Assembly (NCBI RefSeq): GCF_000702505.1
Contig: NZ_JNIM01000001.1
Location: 4,588,001 to 4,652,000 of the forward strand
Length of the DNA: 64,000 nt
Source: Thermogemmatispora carboxidivorans
GTDB taxonomy: Bacteria; Chloroflexota; Ktedonobacteria; Ktedonobacterales; Ktedonobacteraceae
Direction of reading: 5' to 3'
Below the pieces are notes generated by a model. The model made no database searches and was not told the origin of the DNA. It worked only from the letters and a program-made list of their open reading frames with translations. A program made the position numbers and the translations under genes. Below are positions 8,769 to 17,825 of this stretch, one piece after another. The number at the start of each line of letters is the position of its first letter. The first letter of the stretch is position 1.

Positions 8769-10034
8769 TCAGACCTGGACGCGGCCATCTTGCAAGAGGG
8801 TCCGCTGTCTCTCAATACCCGCCACGGCAGCCTCACCGCCGTTGACCAGCCCCAGCTCAGGCTCGATCGTCTTCACCAGGCGCACCGAGGGCGGCAACAG
8901 CTCAGCTCCAGTTTTGCTGACAGCAAAGCGCGTCTGGCGACTGCGCAGCCAGGTAATAGCCAGGACAGCCCCAATGATCACCAGCCCGATCAGGCCGTTG
9001 ACCCACCACGGCAGACCCAAGGCCACACAGGTCGCAGTCACTACCGCGTTCAGGACCGCCAGCGGCAGCAGGAATTGCCAACCCAGGCGCATCAAGCGGT
9101 CGTAGCGGATGCGCGGCAGCGTGGCACGCAACCAGATAAAGAGGAAGAGGAAAAAGGCTACCTTGACCGCGAAGATCACGAGCGACAGCCCCGGGATGCG
9201 CTCCAGCCCGAAGCAGCTCCAGCCACCAAAGAAGAGGGTCGTCGCCACCGAGCTGACCGTGATCATATTGATGTACTCGGCCATCTGATAGAGGCTCCAG
9301 CGCAGGCCGCTATATTCCGTCAGGTAGCCGGCGGTCAACTCCTGCTCGGCCTCCGGCAGATCGAACGGGGCACGGTTCACCTCAGCCACAGCGGCAATGA
9401 TGTAGATCAGGAAGCCGAGAGGCTGAGCCACAATGAACCAGATTCCCTGCCCCTGCAGCGTCTGCTGGTGGACCAGGCTAACCATGCTCAAGGTGCCAGC
9501 CCACATCAGTGTACCACTGAGGGCAAGCCCCAGGCTGGTCTCGTAGGAAATCATCTGAGCCGCGCTGCGCAGCGAGCCGAGCAGCGAATAGCGGTTGCCC
9601 GAGGACCAGCCACCGAGCACGATGCCATAGACGGCCAGCGACGAGATCGAGAGAATCCAGAGGAGACCGACATTGATATCGCCAACCCACGGGTCCCAGG
9701 CGCTCGGGTGGCCAGGCGTCCAGCTATTGCCAACCGGCACCACGGCGAAGGCGCTGAGGGCCACCACGACCGAAAGCACCGGCGCGATCAGATAGATGAC
9801 CTTGTGCGCCTGGGCCGGGATAATCTGTTCTTTGAAGGCCATCTTGATGGCATCAGCCAGCGGCTGCAAGGCCCCAAAGGGGCCGGCGCGATTCGGTCCC
9901 AGGCGCCCCTGAATGCGCGCCACCACACGCCGCTCGATCCAGGTCATGTAGGCAAAGATCGTCAACAGGATGACGATCAGAATAGCGCTCTTGATGAGCG
10001 AGGCGATCACCAGCAGCCAGGTATCATTAGGCAT
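8769..10034 (-). CDS. nuoH: NADH-quinone oxidoreductase subunit H
   Basis: Membrane subunit at the interface of the peripheral and membrane arms, forming part of the quinone chamber. About eight to nine hydrophobic helices, with the conserved segments RIQGRLGPNRAGPFG and EVNRAPFDLPEAEQELTAGY (charged residues near the quinone site). It is about 421 residues against roughly 330-350 usual; the surplus is a C-terminal extension of about 60 polar residues. Its ATG lies eight bases inside the end of nuoG. Confidence 0.95.
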   Translation of the reverse strand: MPNDTWLLVIASLIKSAILIVILLTIFAYMTWIERRVVARIQGRLGPNRAGPFGALQPLADAIKMAFKEQIIPAQAHKVIYLIAPVLSVVVALSAFAVVPVGNSWTPGHPSAWDPWVGDINVGLLWILSISSLAVYGIVLGGWSSGNRYSLLGSLRSAAQMISYETSLGLALSGTLMWAGTLSMVSLVHQQTLQGQGIWFIVAQPLGFLIYIIAAVAEVNRAPFDLPEAEQELTAGYLTEYSGLRWSLYQMAEYINMITVSSVATTLFFGGWSCFGLERIPGLSLVIFAVKVAFFLFLFIWLRATLPRIRYDRLMRLGWQFLLPLAVLNAVVTATCVALGLPWWVNGLIGLVIIGAVLAITWLRSRQTRFAVSKTGAELLPPSVRLVKTIEPELGLVNGGEAAVAGIERQRTLLQDGRVQV

Positions 10035-12195
10035 GGGCCACCTCCACTTCGCCCGTGCGTACCCCCTGCAGACCCAGGCCCTCCCAGGTCAGGCCCCGAT
10101 AAAGCGGATGCTGGGCGGCGATCTCCAGGAGCACATCCTCCGGCCCCTCATAGGTCCAGGGATGGCCCAGCAGAGCCGCCAGATCCATCAGGATCTCCCA
10201 GTCAGCCCGCGCTCCCGGCAGAGGACGCAAAGCCCGGCGAATAGCCTGCACATGGTGGTCGACATTGGTCATGCTGCCGTCCTTCTCAGCATAGGTCAGG
10301 GCCGGCAGGACCACATCGGCCTGCTGAGCCGTCTCGGTCAGCAGGATCTCCTGGACGACGATGAATTCTTTACCCCGGCGCAGATTGCCATCGGCCAGAT
10401 GGCGGGCCGGATTGGCTCCCATGATGTAGAGGGCCTTGACCGCGTCGCTGCTGAGCATCTCCTGATAGCTCAGGCCCTCCGGCGAGGCCGGACGATAGCC
10501 AGGCAAACTATCGGGGAGCAGACCCATGTCGCGCGCCCCCAGCGAATTGGCATCTTCGAAGAGCGGTCCCACCCCCGCGCCAGGGCGGTCAATATTGCCA
10601 GTCACCACCGCCAGCGCCTGCAGGTCGGGGGCCAGATTGGCACAGCCGGGGGCCAGGGTCGCCATTTCATCGTAGAGAATGAGGGCCGCGGGCGCCGTAA
10701 CAATCTCGCGCGCCAGCTCGCGCAGGGCCGCCGCCACCTCCTCGCCACAGAGGGTCTCGGCCTGCTGCGTTGCCTGAGCCGTCTCCTGGAGACGCCGCCG
10801 CACCTCTTCACGCGGGTTCCGCAGATTCTCCTGGCGCAGTGCAGCCTCCAGCAGCAGGCGCGCCGCCGCCCCCGCTCCATGCTGCGGTAGACGAATGACC
10901 CGCGTCGCCAGACGGTCCAGCTCGGTCGGGCTTTCGTTGACAACGTAAATCCTGGCTCCGGCCTTGAGGGCTTTCTTGATACGCAGGTTCAGAATGGGCT
11001 GGCGCTCGTAGGGATCGGAGGCCACCAGGACAATATGCGAGGCTCGCTCAAAGTCGGCGATGGCCGTCGTCAGCATCCAGGGCCGCCCGGTGAGCGGATC
11101 GCGCAGACCCGGGAAGATCCCGTGATGATGATCGACGTTAGGCGTGCCCAGAGCCTCACGCAGCAGCTTCTGGAAGAGATAGGCTTCCTCATTGGTGGTG
11201 CGCGTCGAGCCGATACCGCCGATCGCCTTCGCCCCGTAGCGCTCCTTGATAGCGCGCAGGCGCTCAGCAATCATTCCCAGAGCCTCACCCCAGCCCACCG
11301 GCTCCAACGCCCCACCCGGCTGCCGACGCACCAGCGGCGTGCGCAGACGCTGCGTATCGTTGACATAATCGAAGTCCCAGCGCCCACGGTCGCAGAGCCA
11401 GCCATCGTCAACCCCATCGTTGCAGCGCGACATCTGGCGCATGATCTTGTCGACACGCACATCGATGCGCACGTTGCAACCCACGCTGCAGTTATTGCAG
11501 ACACTTGGGATGCGCTTCAACTCCCAGGGGCGCGCCTTAAAGCGGTACTTCGCTGAGGTCAAGGCGCCAACCGGGCAAATCTCCACAGTGTTGCCCGAGA
11601 AGATCGAATCGAAAGCCTGGCCCGGGGCGGTACCAACCTCCATGCGATAGCCGCGGTTGATCATGACCAGCCCGTTATCCATCGAGATCTCGGAGCAGAA
11701 GCGCGTACAACGCTGGCAGAGAATGCAGCGCTCGCGATCGAGCAGCACGCGGTCGCTGACCGGAATCGGCTTCGGATAATGGCGCTTGTGGAGATCGAAG
11801 CGCGTCGCCCCCGGACCGTGACGCAGGGTGAAATCTTGCAGGTCGCACTCGCCACCCTTATCACAGATCGGACAGTCCAGCGGGTGGTTAATCAGCAAAA
11901 ACTCTAGCGTACCACGACGCGCCTTGAGCACCTTCTCAGTCTTCGTATGGACGACCATGCCCTCGCTGACCGGCGTTGTGCAGGCCGTCTGCGGGGGCTT
12001 GGGCATCTTCTCGATCTCGACAAAGCACATGCGGCAGGCGCCAAGGGGGGGCATCTTGGGATGATAACAATAGATAGGGATCTCGATGCCCGCCTGCTTC
12101 GCCGCCGCCCAGACCAGCGTCCCGGGGGGTACGGCCACCGGGATACCATCGATGGTCAGATGGACAAGTCCGTCGTTTTTTGCCTCTTCAGCCAT
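10027..12195 (-). CDS. nuoG: NADH-quinone oxidoreductase subunit G (molybdopterin-oxidoreductase fold)
   Basis: Large iron-sulfur subunit of the NADH module. In order: N-terminal 2Fe-2S ferredoxin domain (CYHPKMPPLGACRMC, then C), a His-containing 4Fe-4S motif around LRHGPGATRF, a 4Fe-4S motif CILCQRCTRFC, and CNNCSVGC followed by GWLCDRGR. The last is the ligand set for the optional N7 cluster, which is therefore probably present. The remaining C-terminal part is the molybdopterin-enzyme fold without cofactor function in this family. 722 residues, shorter than E. coli NuoG (about 900). Confidence 0.95.
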   Translation of the reverse strand: MAEEAKNDGLVHLTIDGIPVAVPPGTLVWAAAKQAGIEIPIYCYHPKMPPLGACRMCFVEIEKMPKPPQTACTTPVSEGMVVHTKTEKVLKARRGTLEFLLINHPLDCPICDKGGECDLQDFTLRHGPGATRFDLHKRHYPKPIPVSDRVLLDRERCILCQRCTRFCSEISMDNGLVMINRGYRMEVGTAPGQAFDSIFSGNTVEICPVGALTSAKYRFKARPWELKRIPSVCNNCSVGCNVRIDVRVDKIMRQMSRCNDGVDDGWLCDRGRWDFDYVNDTQRLRTPLVRRQPGGALEPVGWGEALGMIAERLRAIKERYGAKAIGGIGSTRTTNEEAYLFQKLLREALGTPNVDHHHGIFPGLRDPLTGRPWMLTTAIADFERASHIVLVASDPYERQPILNLRIKKALKAGARIYVVNESPTELDRLATRVIRLPQHGAGAAARLLLEAALRQENLRNPREEVRRRLQETAQATQQAETLCGEEVAAALRELAREIVTAPAALILYDEMATLAPGCANLAPDLQALAVVTGNIDRPGAGVGPLFEDANSLGARDMGLLPDSLPGYRPASPEGLSYQEMLSSDAVKALYIMGANPARHLADGNLRRGKEFIVVQEILLTETAQQADVVLPALTYAEKDGSMTNVDHHVQAIRRALRPLPGARADWEILMDLAALLGHPWTYEGPEDVLLEIAAQHPLYRGLTWEGLGLQGVRTGEVEVAHA

Positions 12196-12254
12196 AGCTT
12201 CTTCTATCCTTCACGCGGGAACGCCGCCAATCAGCCATCACTGGCCACGCCAGG

Positions 12255-13553
12255 CTAGAGCGCGGCGGCCACCGGCTTGCGCGCCTTTGGCCCCACCTTG
12301 CAGCATCCCTCGCGCACGTGATATTCGTACTCCTCGCGGAACAGCTTGATACTGCTCGTGATCGAAGAGGTCGCTGCATCGCCCAGCGGGCAGAACGACT
12401 TGCCGCTGATATTATCACAAATATCCAGCAAGAGATCGATATCGCTCATTTTACCGTGGCCGTGCTCGATACGCTCCAGCAGCTGCACCAGCCAATAGGT
12501 GCCCTCACGGCAGGGCGTGCACTTTCCACAGGACTCATCGCGATAGAACTCGGTCATACGCAGGACAGCATCGACGATGCAGGTATCCTCATGCATCACA
12601 ATGACGCCGCCGGAGCCGAGCATTGAGCCAGCCGCCGCCACCGACTCGAAGTCCAGGGGAGTATCGATCTTATCGGCCCCCAGGATGAAAGTCGAAGAGC
12701 CGCCGGGGATGACCGCCTTGAGCTGCCTGTCGCCGAGGATGCCCCCGCCGTACTGCTCGTCGTAGATCAGGGTGCGCAGTGGCGTCCCCAGGGGCAGCTC
12801 ATAGTTGCCCGGCTTCTTGACATGGCCGCTCAGACAGAAGATGCGCGTCCCCTTACTCTTCTCGGTGCCGAAGGAGGCGTACCAGTCGGCCCCGTTGCGC
12901 ACAACGGCGGGCACAGTCGAGAGGGTCTCACAGTTATTGATCACGGTTGGCCCACCGTAGAGGCCGACCGCCGCCGGGAAAGGCGGCTTGAGACGGGGAT
13001 AGCCACGACGCCCCTCCAGAGACTCCATCAGGGCGCTCTCCTCGCCGCAGATATAGGCACCAGCTCCGCGATGGACAATGACATCGAGACTATAGCCGCT
13101 GCCCAGAATATTCTTGCCGATGTAGCCTGCAGCATAGGCTTCATCGACCGCCCGTTGCACCTGGCGGGCGGCGTAGGCCAGCTCGCCGCGCACATAGATA
13201 AAGGCTGTCGAGACGCGGCAGGCGTAGCTGGTAATGATCACCCCCTCGACCAGCTGATGAGGATTCTTCTCCATCAGCATGCGATCCTTGAAGGTGCCCG
13301 GCTCGCTTTCATCGCAGTTGCAGCACAGATAGCGCGGTTCATTCTTGGCCAGAAAGCCCCACTTCATGCCGGTCGGGAAACCGGCCCCGCCACGTCCGCG
13401 CAGACCAGACTTCTTGACCAGCTCGACGATCTCCTCCGGCTGGTACTCGTGCAGCGCCTTCTCCAGGGCTTCATAGCCGCCGTACTGGCGGTAGACATCC
13501 AGGCGATCGATCCCAGGTACATCGATATTTTTCGTGATAATTAGCTCTGGCAT
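12255..13553 (-). CDS. nuoF: NADH-quinone oxidoreductase subunit F (NADH/FMN-binding)
   Basis: Entry point of electrons: binds NADH and FMN and cluster N3. The glycine-rich FMN/NADH motif GRGGAGFPTGMKW, the CNCDESEPGTFKDR segment and the cluster motif CGKCTPCREGTYW with the later Cys in FCPLGDAA are all present. 432 residues, normal length. Start ATG 13553 has GAAGGAAG seven bases upstream. It is followed after 59 bases by nuoG and preceded by nuoE, the usual E-F-G NADH module order. Confidence 0.96.
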   Translation of the reverse strand: MPELIITKNIDVPGIDRLDVYRQYGGYEALEKALHEYQPEEIVELVKKSGLRGRGGAGFPTGMKWGFLAKNEPRYLCCNCDESEPGTFKDRMLMEKNPHQLVEGVIITSYACRVSTAFIYVRGELAYAARQVQRAVDEAYAAGYIGKNILGSGYSLDVIVHRGAGAYICGEESALMESLEGRRGYPRLKPPFPAAVGLYGGPTVINNCETLSTVPAVVRNGADWYASFGTEKSKGTRIFCLSGHVKKPGNYELPLGTPLRTLIYDEQYGGGILGDRQLKAVIPGGSSTFILGADKIDTPLDFESVAAAGSMLGSGGVIVMHEDTCIVDAVLRMTEFYRDESCGKCTPCREGTYWLVQLLERIEHGHGKMSDIDLLLDICDNISGKSFCPLGDAATSSITSSIKLFREEYEYHVREGCCKVGPKARKPVAAAL

Positions 13554-13594
13554 AGCACGCTTCCTTCACAGCACAACATAGGCCAGCACGTCCG

Positions 13595-14119
13595 TCAGCA
13601 GCCGCCGGCGCCTGCCGGGCTCCGACCCTGGCTCTGGCCCTCAGCCTGAAACTCAGCTTCCCACTGATCCGCCAGGCGATCGACCAGCTCAGGCGTCAGA
13701 TTCTCGACGAACTCATCATTGACCTGGAGCACCGGAGCCGTGCCACAGGAGGCCAGGCACTCCACCGTCAGCAGGGTATAGCGGCCATCGGGGCTGGTCT
13801 CGCCCCGCTTGATACCGAGGCGGCGCTCAAGCTGCTCGATCAGCGCGTCGCAGCCGCGCAGGTAGCAGGAAATGCTATTGCAGACTTTGATCACCTTCTT
13901 GCCGGGCGGGCGCTGATAGTACATTGTATAGAAGGTGGCGACGCTCTCGACATCGTCGACCGTCATATTCAAGGCTTCCGCCACTGCCTCCAGCGCCGCG
14001 CGGGAGACGTAGCCTTCCTCCGCCTGCGCAATATAGAGGGCCGGCATCACGGCGGAGCGGGCCACCGGATAGCGAGCTGCCAGCTCGCGCATGCGCTGCT
14101 TCGCCTGTTCTGAAATCAT
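13595..14119 (-). CDS. nuoE: NADH-quinone oxidoreductase subunit E (2Fe-2S)
   Basis: Thioredoxin-like 2Fe-2S subunit (cluster N1a) of the NADH module. The four ligands are seen as C-x4-C (CNSISC) and C-x3-C (CLASC). The N-terminal helical bundle is the usual one (VMPALYIAQAEEGYVS). 174 residues, with a short Gly/Ala-rich C-terminal tail beyond the domain. Its ATG overlaps the nuoD stop by four bases (ATGA). Confidence 0.95.
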   Translation of the reverse strand: MISEQAKQRMRELAARYPVARSAVMPALYIAQAEEGYVSRAALEAVAEALNMTVDDVESVATFYTMYYQRPPGKKVIKVCNSISCYLRGCDALIEQLERRLGIKRGETSPDGRYTLLTVECLASCGTAPVLQVNDEFVENLTPELVDRLADQWEAEFQAEGQSQGRSPAGAGGC

Positions 14120-15351
14120 CGATCAACCTCACCGAGCACAATATCGATGCTCCCGATGGCGGCCACCACGTCCGAGAGCAGGTTTCCCTGGATCATCTTC
14201 GGCAGCGCCTGCAGATTCGCAAAGGACGGCGCGCGCACGTGCATGCGGTAGGGTCGGGCCGAGCCATCGCTGACGATAAAGAAGCCCAGCTCGCCCTTGG
14301 GCGACTCCGTGCGCACGTAGACCTCGCCGGCGGGCGGACGATAGCCTTCGGTGTAGAGCTTAAAGTGGTGGATCAAGGCCTCCATGCTGCCAGTGATCTG
14401 CCACTTGGGCGGCGGCGCTACCTTGGGATTGGCCACACGATAGCGACCGGGCGGCATGCCCTCCAGTGCCTGATTGACGATGCGCAGGCTCTGCTCCATC
14501 TCCAGCATGCGCACCATGTAGCGGTCGTAAACGTCGCCGTTGCTGCCGACCGGGATCTCAAAGTCGAACTGCTCGTAGCCACTGTAGGGGAAGGCTTTGC
14601 GGATGTCCCAGGCGATGCCGCTGCCGCGCAGGGTTGGACCACTGGTAGCATAGGCAATGGCATCCTCCTTGCTGAGTATGGCCACCCCCTTGGTGCGCTC
14701 CAGCCAGAGCGGGTTGTTGGTCAGCAGGTCGTGGTACTCAGCCAGGCGATCGGGGAAGACGCGCGTGAAGGCGCGCACCTTCTCGTCGAAGCCGCGGGGC
14801 AGATCAGCTTGCAGGCCACCGGGGCAGATATAGCTGGTCATCATGCGCACGCCTGAGACGTACTCGAAGACATCCAGGATCATCTCACGCTCGCGGAAGC
14901 AGTAGAGGAAGACACTCATCGCCCCCAGGTCGAGCGCGCTTGTGCCCAGCCAGACCAGGTGGCTGGCGATGCGCTGCAGCTCGGCCAGCAGTACGCGCGC
15001 ATATTTAATTTTATCGGTGATCTCGTCCTCGATCCCCAGCAACTTCTCCACCGCCAGCGCATAGCCCAGGTTATTGCATAGTGGGGCCAGATAGTCCATG
15101 CGGTCCGTTACCACCAGCGCCTGATGATAGGACTTCGACTCGGCGGTCTTCTCGATGCCGGTATGCAGGTAGCCAATATCCGGCTCGGCCTTGACCACCG
15201 TCTCGCCTTCGATGGTCAGCAGCAGGCGGAGCACCCCGTGAGTACTCGGATGCTGCGGCCCCATATTGATGGTCATGGTATCCTGGCGCTGACCGCTCTC
15301 GGTTACCTGGCCTTCTTCGATGGTATAGCGCGTTTCTAGCTCCTGTTGCAT
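14116..15351 (-). CDS. nuoD: NADH-quinone oxidoreductase subunit D (49 kDa)
   Basis: Quinone-binding core subunit related to the large subunit of NiFe hydrogenases. The opening NMGPQHPSTHGVLRL carries the His that contacts quinone, and ESPKGELGFFIVSDG and the C-terminal DIVLGEVDR are diagnostic. ATG 15351 is chosen because GAGGG lies eight bases upstream; an in-frame start 60 bases earlier would add residues unlike the family. The product is about 411 residues, normal. It lies 333 bases after nuoC, unusually far for these neighbours. Confidence 0.95.
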   Translation of the reverse strand: MQQELETRYTIEEGQVTESGQRQDTMTINMGPQHPSTHGVLRLLLTIEGETVVKAEPDIGYLHTGIEKTAESKSYHQALVVTDRMDYLAPLCNNLGYALAVEKLLGIEDEITDKIKYARVLLAELQRIASHLVWLGTSALDLGAMSVFLYCFREREMILDVFEYVSGVRMMTSYICPGGLQADLPRGFDEKVRAFTRVFPDRLAEYHDLLTNNPLWLERTKGVAILSKEDAIAYATSGPTLRGSGIAWDIRKAFPYSGYEQFDFEIPVGSNGDVYDRYMVRMLEMEQSLRIVNQALEGMPPGRYRVANPKVAPPPKWQITGSMEALIHHFKLYTEGYRPPAGEVYVRTESPKGELGFFIVSDGSARPYRMHVRAPSFANLQALPKMIQGNLLSDVVAAIGSIDIVLGEVDR

Positions 15352-15684
15352 AAGCAAGCCCTCATCGCTGCATGTCAGCCGTTGGTTGCACTTCCCAAAC
15401 GAGCGGATCAACCAGCCAGAGCAGAACCAGGCCCTGCACCGGTTGCCCTATGCCCACCCGCCCGTCCACCCACCAGCTCAGACGCTACCTGTGCCACCTT
15501 CTTTCCCTTCTTCAGCTGTCGCCTTCGCGTTCACTGTCCACTCAGGTGGTGGGCCGGGCGCTGCGCAGAGACTCACGCCTTGATCTTCTCTGTGCTTAGT
15601 AGTAAGTAGCGCACTCAGACCGGACTGGCAGAGGGAGCACGAGCCTGAGCAGGTCAGGCAAAGGCAGCCGGTCAAGTGCTCAGC
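15352..15684 (-). other. nuoC-nuoD intercistronic gap, no gene seen
   Basis: 333 bases without a convincing reading frame. On the nuo messenger it is purine-rich. It contains no clear promoter or T-tract terminator, so nuoC and nuoD are probably still co-transcribed. Confidence 0.5.
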
Positions 15685-16302
15685 TCACGCTCGTGGGGTA
15701 CCCGGCTCTGGGTTCGTAGTAAAGGCGCTGCGACTCTCGTTCAGCTCGCGGCCCTGGGGGGTACGGAGGGTCTGGCGGCCAACGCCGGGGTCCACGTCGT
15801 AGGGAACCTGACCGCCCCAGTGTGGTTCAGGCAGATCGAAGCCGGTCAGCGGATAATCCTTGCGCAACGGGTGAGTGGTCCAGTTGCTCGGCATCAGGAT
15901 GCGGCGCAGGTCGGGATGATGAGTAAAAATGATGCCAAACAGATCATAGACCTCGCGCTCATACCAGTTAGCCGCCGGCCAGACGCCGGTCACCGATGGC
16001 ACCTGCGGGTGTTCCTCGCGCTTGCCACCCACGCGCACCTTGAGCGCGAGCGTGCTGCGCCGCGGCAGCGAGAGCAACTGATACACCACATCGTAGCGGG
16101 GCACGCGCTCCAGCCAGTCGACAGCGGTGATCGTTGAGAGAAAGGTATAGTGATGGTGCCGCTTAAGATAGTCACAGACAGCAACCAGGTGCTCGGTAGT
16201 CAGGACGACCGTCAGCTCACCACGGTGCTCGACGGTCTCCACCACCGCCTGGGGGAAACGCTCGCGTAGGGCTGCTACGGCAGCCTCGGCAAATGTATCC
16301 AT
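15685..16302 (-). CDS. nuoC: NADH-quinone oxidoreductase subunit C (30 kDa)
   Basis: Peripheral-arm subunit that packs on NuoD. The family signature is present: ANWYEREVYDLFGIIFTHHPDLRRIL and the closing HPLRKDYPLTGF. ATG 16302 (MDTFAEAA) is chosen because earlier in-frame residues are a low-complexity Arg/Ser/Glu stretch matching non-coding purine-rich sequence. The product is 205 residues. It is a separate gene here, not fused with nuoD. An unusually strong hairpin lies upstream, across the nuoB stop. Confidence 0.93.
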   Translation of the reverse strand: MDTFAEAAVAALRERFPQAVVETVEHRGELTVVLTTEHLVAVCDYLKRHHHYTFLSTITAVDWLERVPRYDVVYQLLSLPRRSTLALKVRVGGKREEHPQVPSVTGVWPAANWYEREVYDLFGIIFTHHPDLRRILMPSNWTTHPLRKDYPLTGFDLPEPHWGGQVPYDVDPGVGRQTLRTPQGRELNESRSAFTTNPEPGTPRA

Positions 16303-16471
16303 GATTGTTCTTTCTTTCGCCTCGCTTTCCCCGCGCTGCTCCCATGCTCCCACCCTTCCCGCTCTGCGCGCCTCGCTCTCTCTCCTCTTGCTCGCCTGCC
16401 CGCCCGCCCGCCCTCTCTCCCAGCGGCCACCCGATTCTAACCCGACGGGCAAGCAGTACGTGAAGAACGAA

Positions 16472-16518
16472 CCAGCGAGGAGCGGCTCCCTGCTCTCAGC
16501 CTGGCCGCTCCTCGCTGG
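16472..16518 (-). other. perfect 15-bp hairpin spanning the nuoB stop codon
   Basis: Arms 16472-16486 and 16504-16518 are exactly complementary over 15 bases (CCAGCGAGGAGCGGC and its complement), with a 17-base loop that contains the nuoB stop. On the transcript side the following bases are not a T-run, so it looks like an intercistronic stabiliser, processing site or attenuator rather than a simple terminator. Confidence 0.7.
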
Positions 16519-17098
16519 GGCCAAGCAGTTTCAGACCGCTCTCCTTGAGCGGGTCGGGCGGATTCGGGATGCCTTCGCGAATCTTACGCTGCAGCTCGTT
16601 AAAACCATAGAGGAGCATATCGGGCGTGGGCGGACAGCCCGGGATGTAGACATCGACCGGGACGATCTTATCCACACCCTGGACAATAGCATAGTTGTTG
16701 AAGACGCCGCCACAGGAAGCACAGGCCCCCATCGCAATAACCCACTTCGGCTCGGGCATCTGATCATAGATCTGGCGCAGCACAGGGGCCATCTTGATCG
16801 AGCAGCGGCCTGCTACAATCATCAGGTCGGCCTGGCGCGGCGAGGCCCGATAGACCTCTGCCCCAAAACGCGCAATGTCAAAACGGTCGGCACTGGTGGC
16901 CATCATCTCAATAGCACAACAGGCCAGACCAAAGAGCGCCGGCCAGAGCGATGAGCTTCGCCCCCACTCGATAAGCTTGCTGACTTGCGTCGTCAAGATG
17001 CCAAATTCACCAGTGCGCATCGGCACCTGGCGCGGACGACGCGGCGTCTGCGTGTTGGAAAAGGTCTGTACCGGTTCCCAGGGATTGGTTACTCCCAT
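16496..17098 (-). CDS. nuoB: NADH-quinone oxidoreductase subunit B (cluster N2)
   Basis: Carries cluster N2, the last iron-sulfur centre before quinone. The tandem Cys pair CC (LACCAIEMM), the single Cys in AGRCSIK and the Cys in IPGCPPTP form the ligand set. 200 residues. The C-terminal 30 residues are a variable tail encoded partly by the hairpin across its stop. The start overlaps the nuoA stop by ten bases, so translation is coupled. Confidence 0.95.
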   Translation of the reverse strand: MGVTNPWEPVQTFSNTQTPRRPRQVPMRTGEFGILTTQVSKLIEWGRSSSLWPALFGLACCAIEMMATSADRFDIARFGAEVYRASPRQADLMIVAGRCSIKMAPVLRQIYDQMPEPKWVIAMGACASCGGVFNNYAIVQGVDKIVPVDVYIPGCPPTPDMLLYGFNELQRKIREGIPNPPDPLKESGLKLLGPSEERPG

Positions 17099-17445
17099 GT
17101 GAATGCCCCTTTTCGCCAGACATAAACGTAGCCGATCATCAGGATCACGAAGAAGATAAGCAGCTCGATCAGCCCCAAGGTCTTCAGCTGATCCTTCAGG
17201 AGGACGGCCAGGGGATACAATGAGACAATTTCAATATCAAAGGCAATAAAAAGCATCCCTGTCAGGAGATATTTGACAGGAAAGCGCCGCTTCGGCGCCT
17301 GAATCTCCTGTATGCCGCATTCATAGGGCGCCAGCTTCTCCGGTGTCGGCTTCTTCGGCCCCAAAATCGCCGTAGCCACCATGACCAGCAGGCCGAAGAG
17401 GAGCGCCAGCGCCACCATGAGAAAAATGGGGAGAGGATCGCCCAT
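17089..17445 (-). CDS. nuoA: NADH-quinone oxidoreductase subunit A
   Basis: First gene of the complex I operon: a 118-residue membrane subunit with three helices. The conserved loop between helices 1 and 2 (KLAPYECGIQE, with the Cys of the quinone-site loop, then FPVKYLLTGMLFIAFDIEIV) is unmistakable. ATG 17445 gives a normal length. A promoter lies about 95-120 bases upstream. Confidence 0.95.
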   Translation of the reverse strand: MGDPLPIFLMVALALLFGLLVMVATAILGPKKPTPEKLAPYECGIQEIQAPKRRFPVKYLLTGMLFIAFDIEIVSLYPLAVLLKDQLKTLGLIELLIFFVILMIGYVYVWRKGAFTWE

Positions 17446-17538
17446 CGTGGATATCCTTTATTTCCGGTAAATACTCTGTGCGTTGTTACGGGTACCGGCG
17501 CTGGTACCTGGTGTCATTTATACACTACTTCAGTTTGT

Positions 17539-17567
17539 ATGGTAGCACAGCATGTCCAGGCTGTCAA
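17539..17567 (-). promoter_or_regulatory. sigma-70-type promoter of the nuo operon
   Basis: On the minus strand TTGACA (17562-17567) is followed after exactly 17 bases by TACCAT (17539-17544), a perfect -35 and a 4/6 -10. This would start the message about 85-90 bases before nuoA. The leader holds GGTACC twice (17491-17496 and 17503-17508) around GGCGCT, which could form a small stem or an operator. Confidence 0.6.
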
Positions 17568-17729
17568 ACACTTGCACCAGTCCTCACCGACCGGCTGCGC
17601 CGGGCCCGTTCCCGCCGCCCCTCCTCTTCATTGCTATGATGACAGATGCAACAATAAGTGAATGGAAAGACTTTTTCTCGCAATCGGGGAAAAGGGGAAG
17701 CGACGGAGCTGAGGGCGCGGGGATAGGAG

Positions 17730-17778
17730 AAAAAAATAGGACCGTGGGGCCGCCGCCTCGCTGCGACGGCCCCACGGT
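17730..17778 (-). terminator. rho-independent terminator of the rhodanese gene
   Basis: A 12-bp perfect stem (ACCGTGGGGCCG at 17741-17752 with its complement at 17767-17778) is followed on the minus strand by CCTA and a run of seven T (17730-17736). It lies 48 bases beyond the stop of the minus-strand sulfurtransferase gene. Confidence 0.9.
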
Positions 17779-17825
17779 CCCGGCTCTGGATACAGGAGGG
17801 ACGTGTGTTAGCAGTTTGTCTGGCT

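Noticed and set aside
8487..10244. Plus-strand open frame opposite nuoH
   Set aside because: Gln/Arg/His-rich shadow of a conserved membrane protein gene.
17489..17510. Tandem GGTACC sites as a specific operator
   Set aside because: Each is only a six-base palindrome; I note them in the nuo leader but cannot support a binding site.
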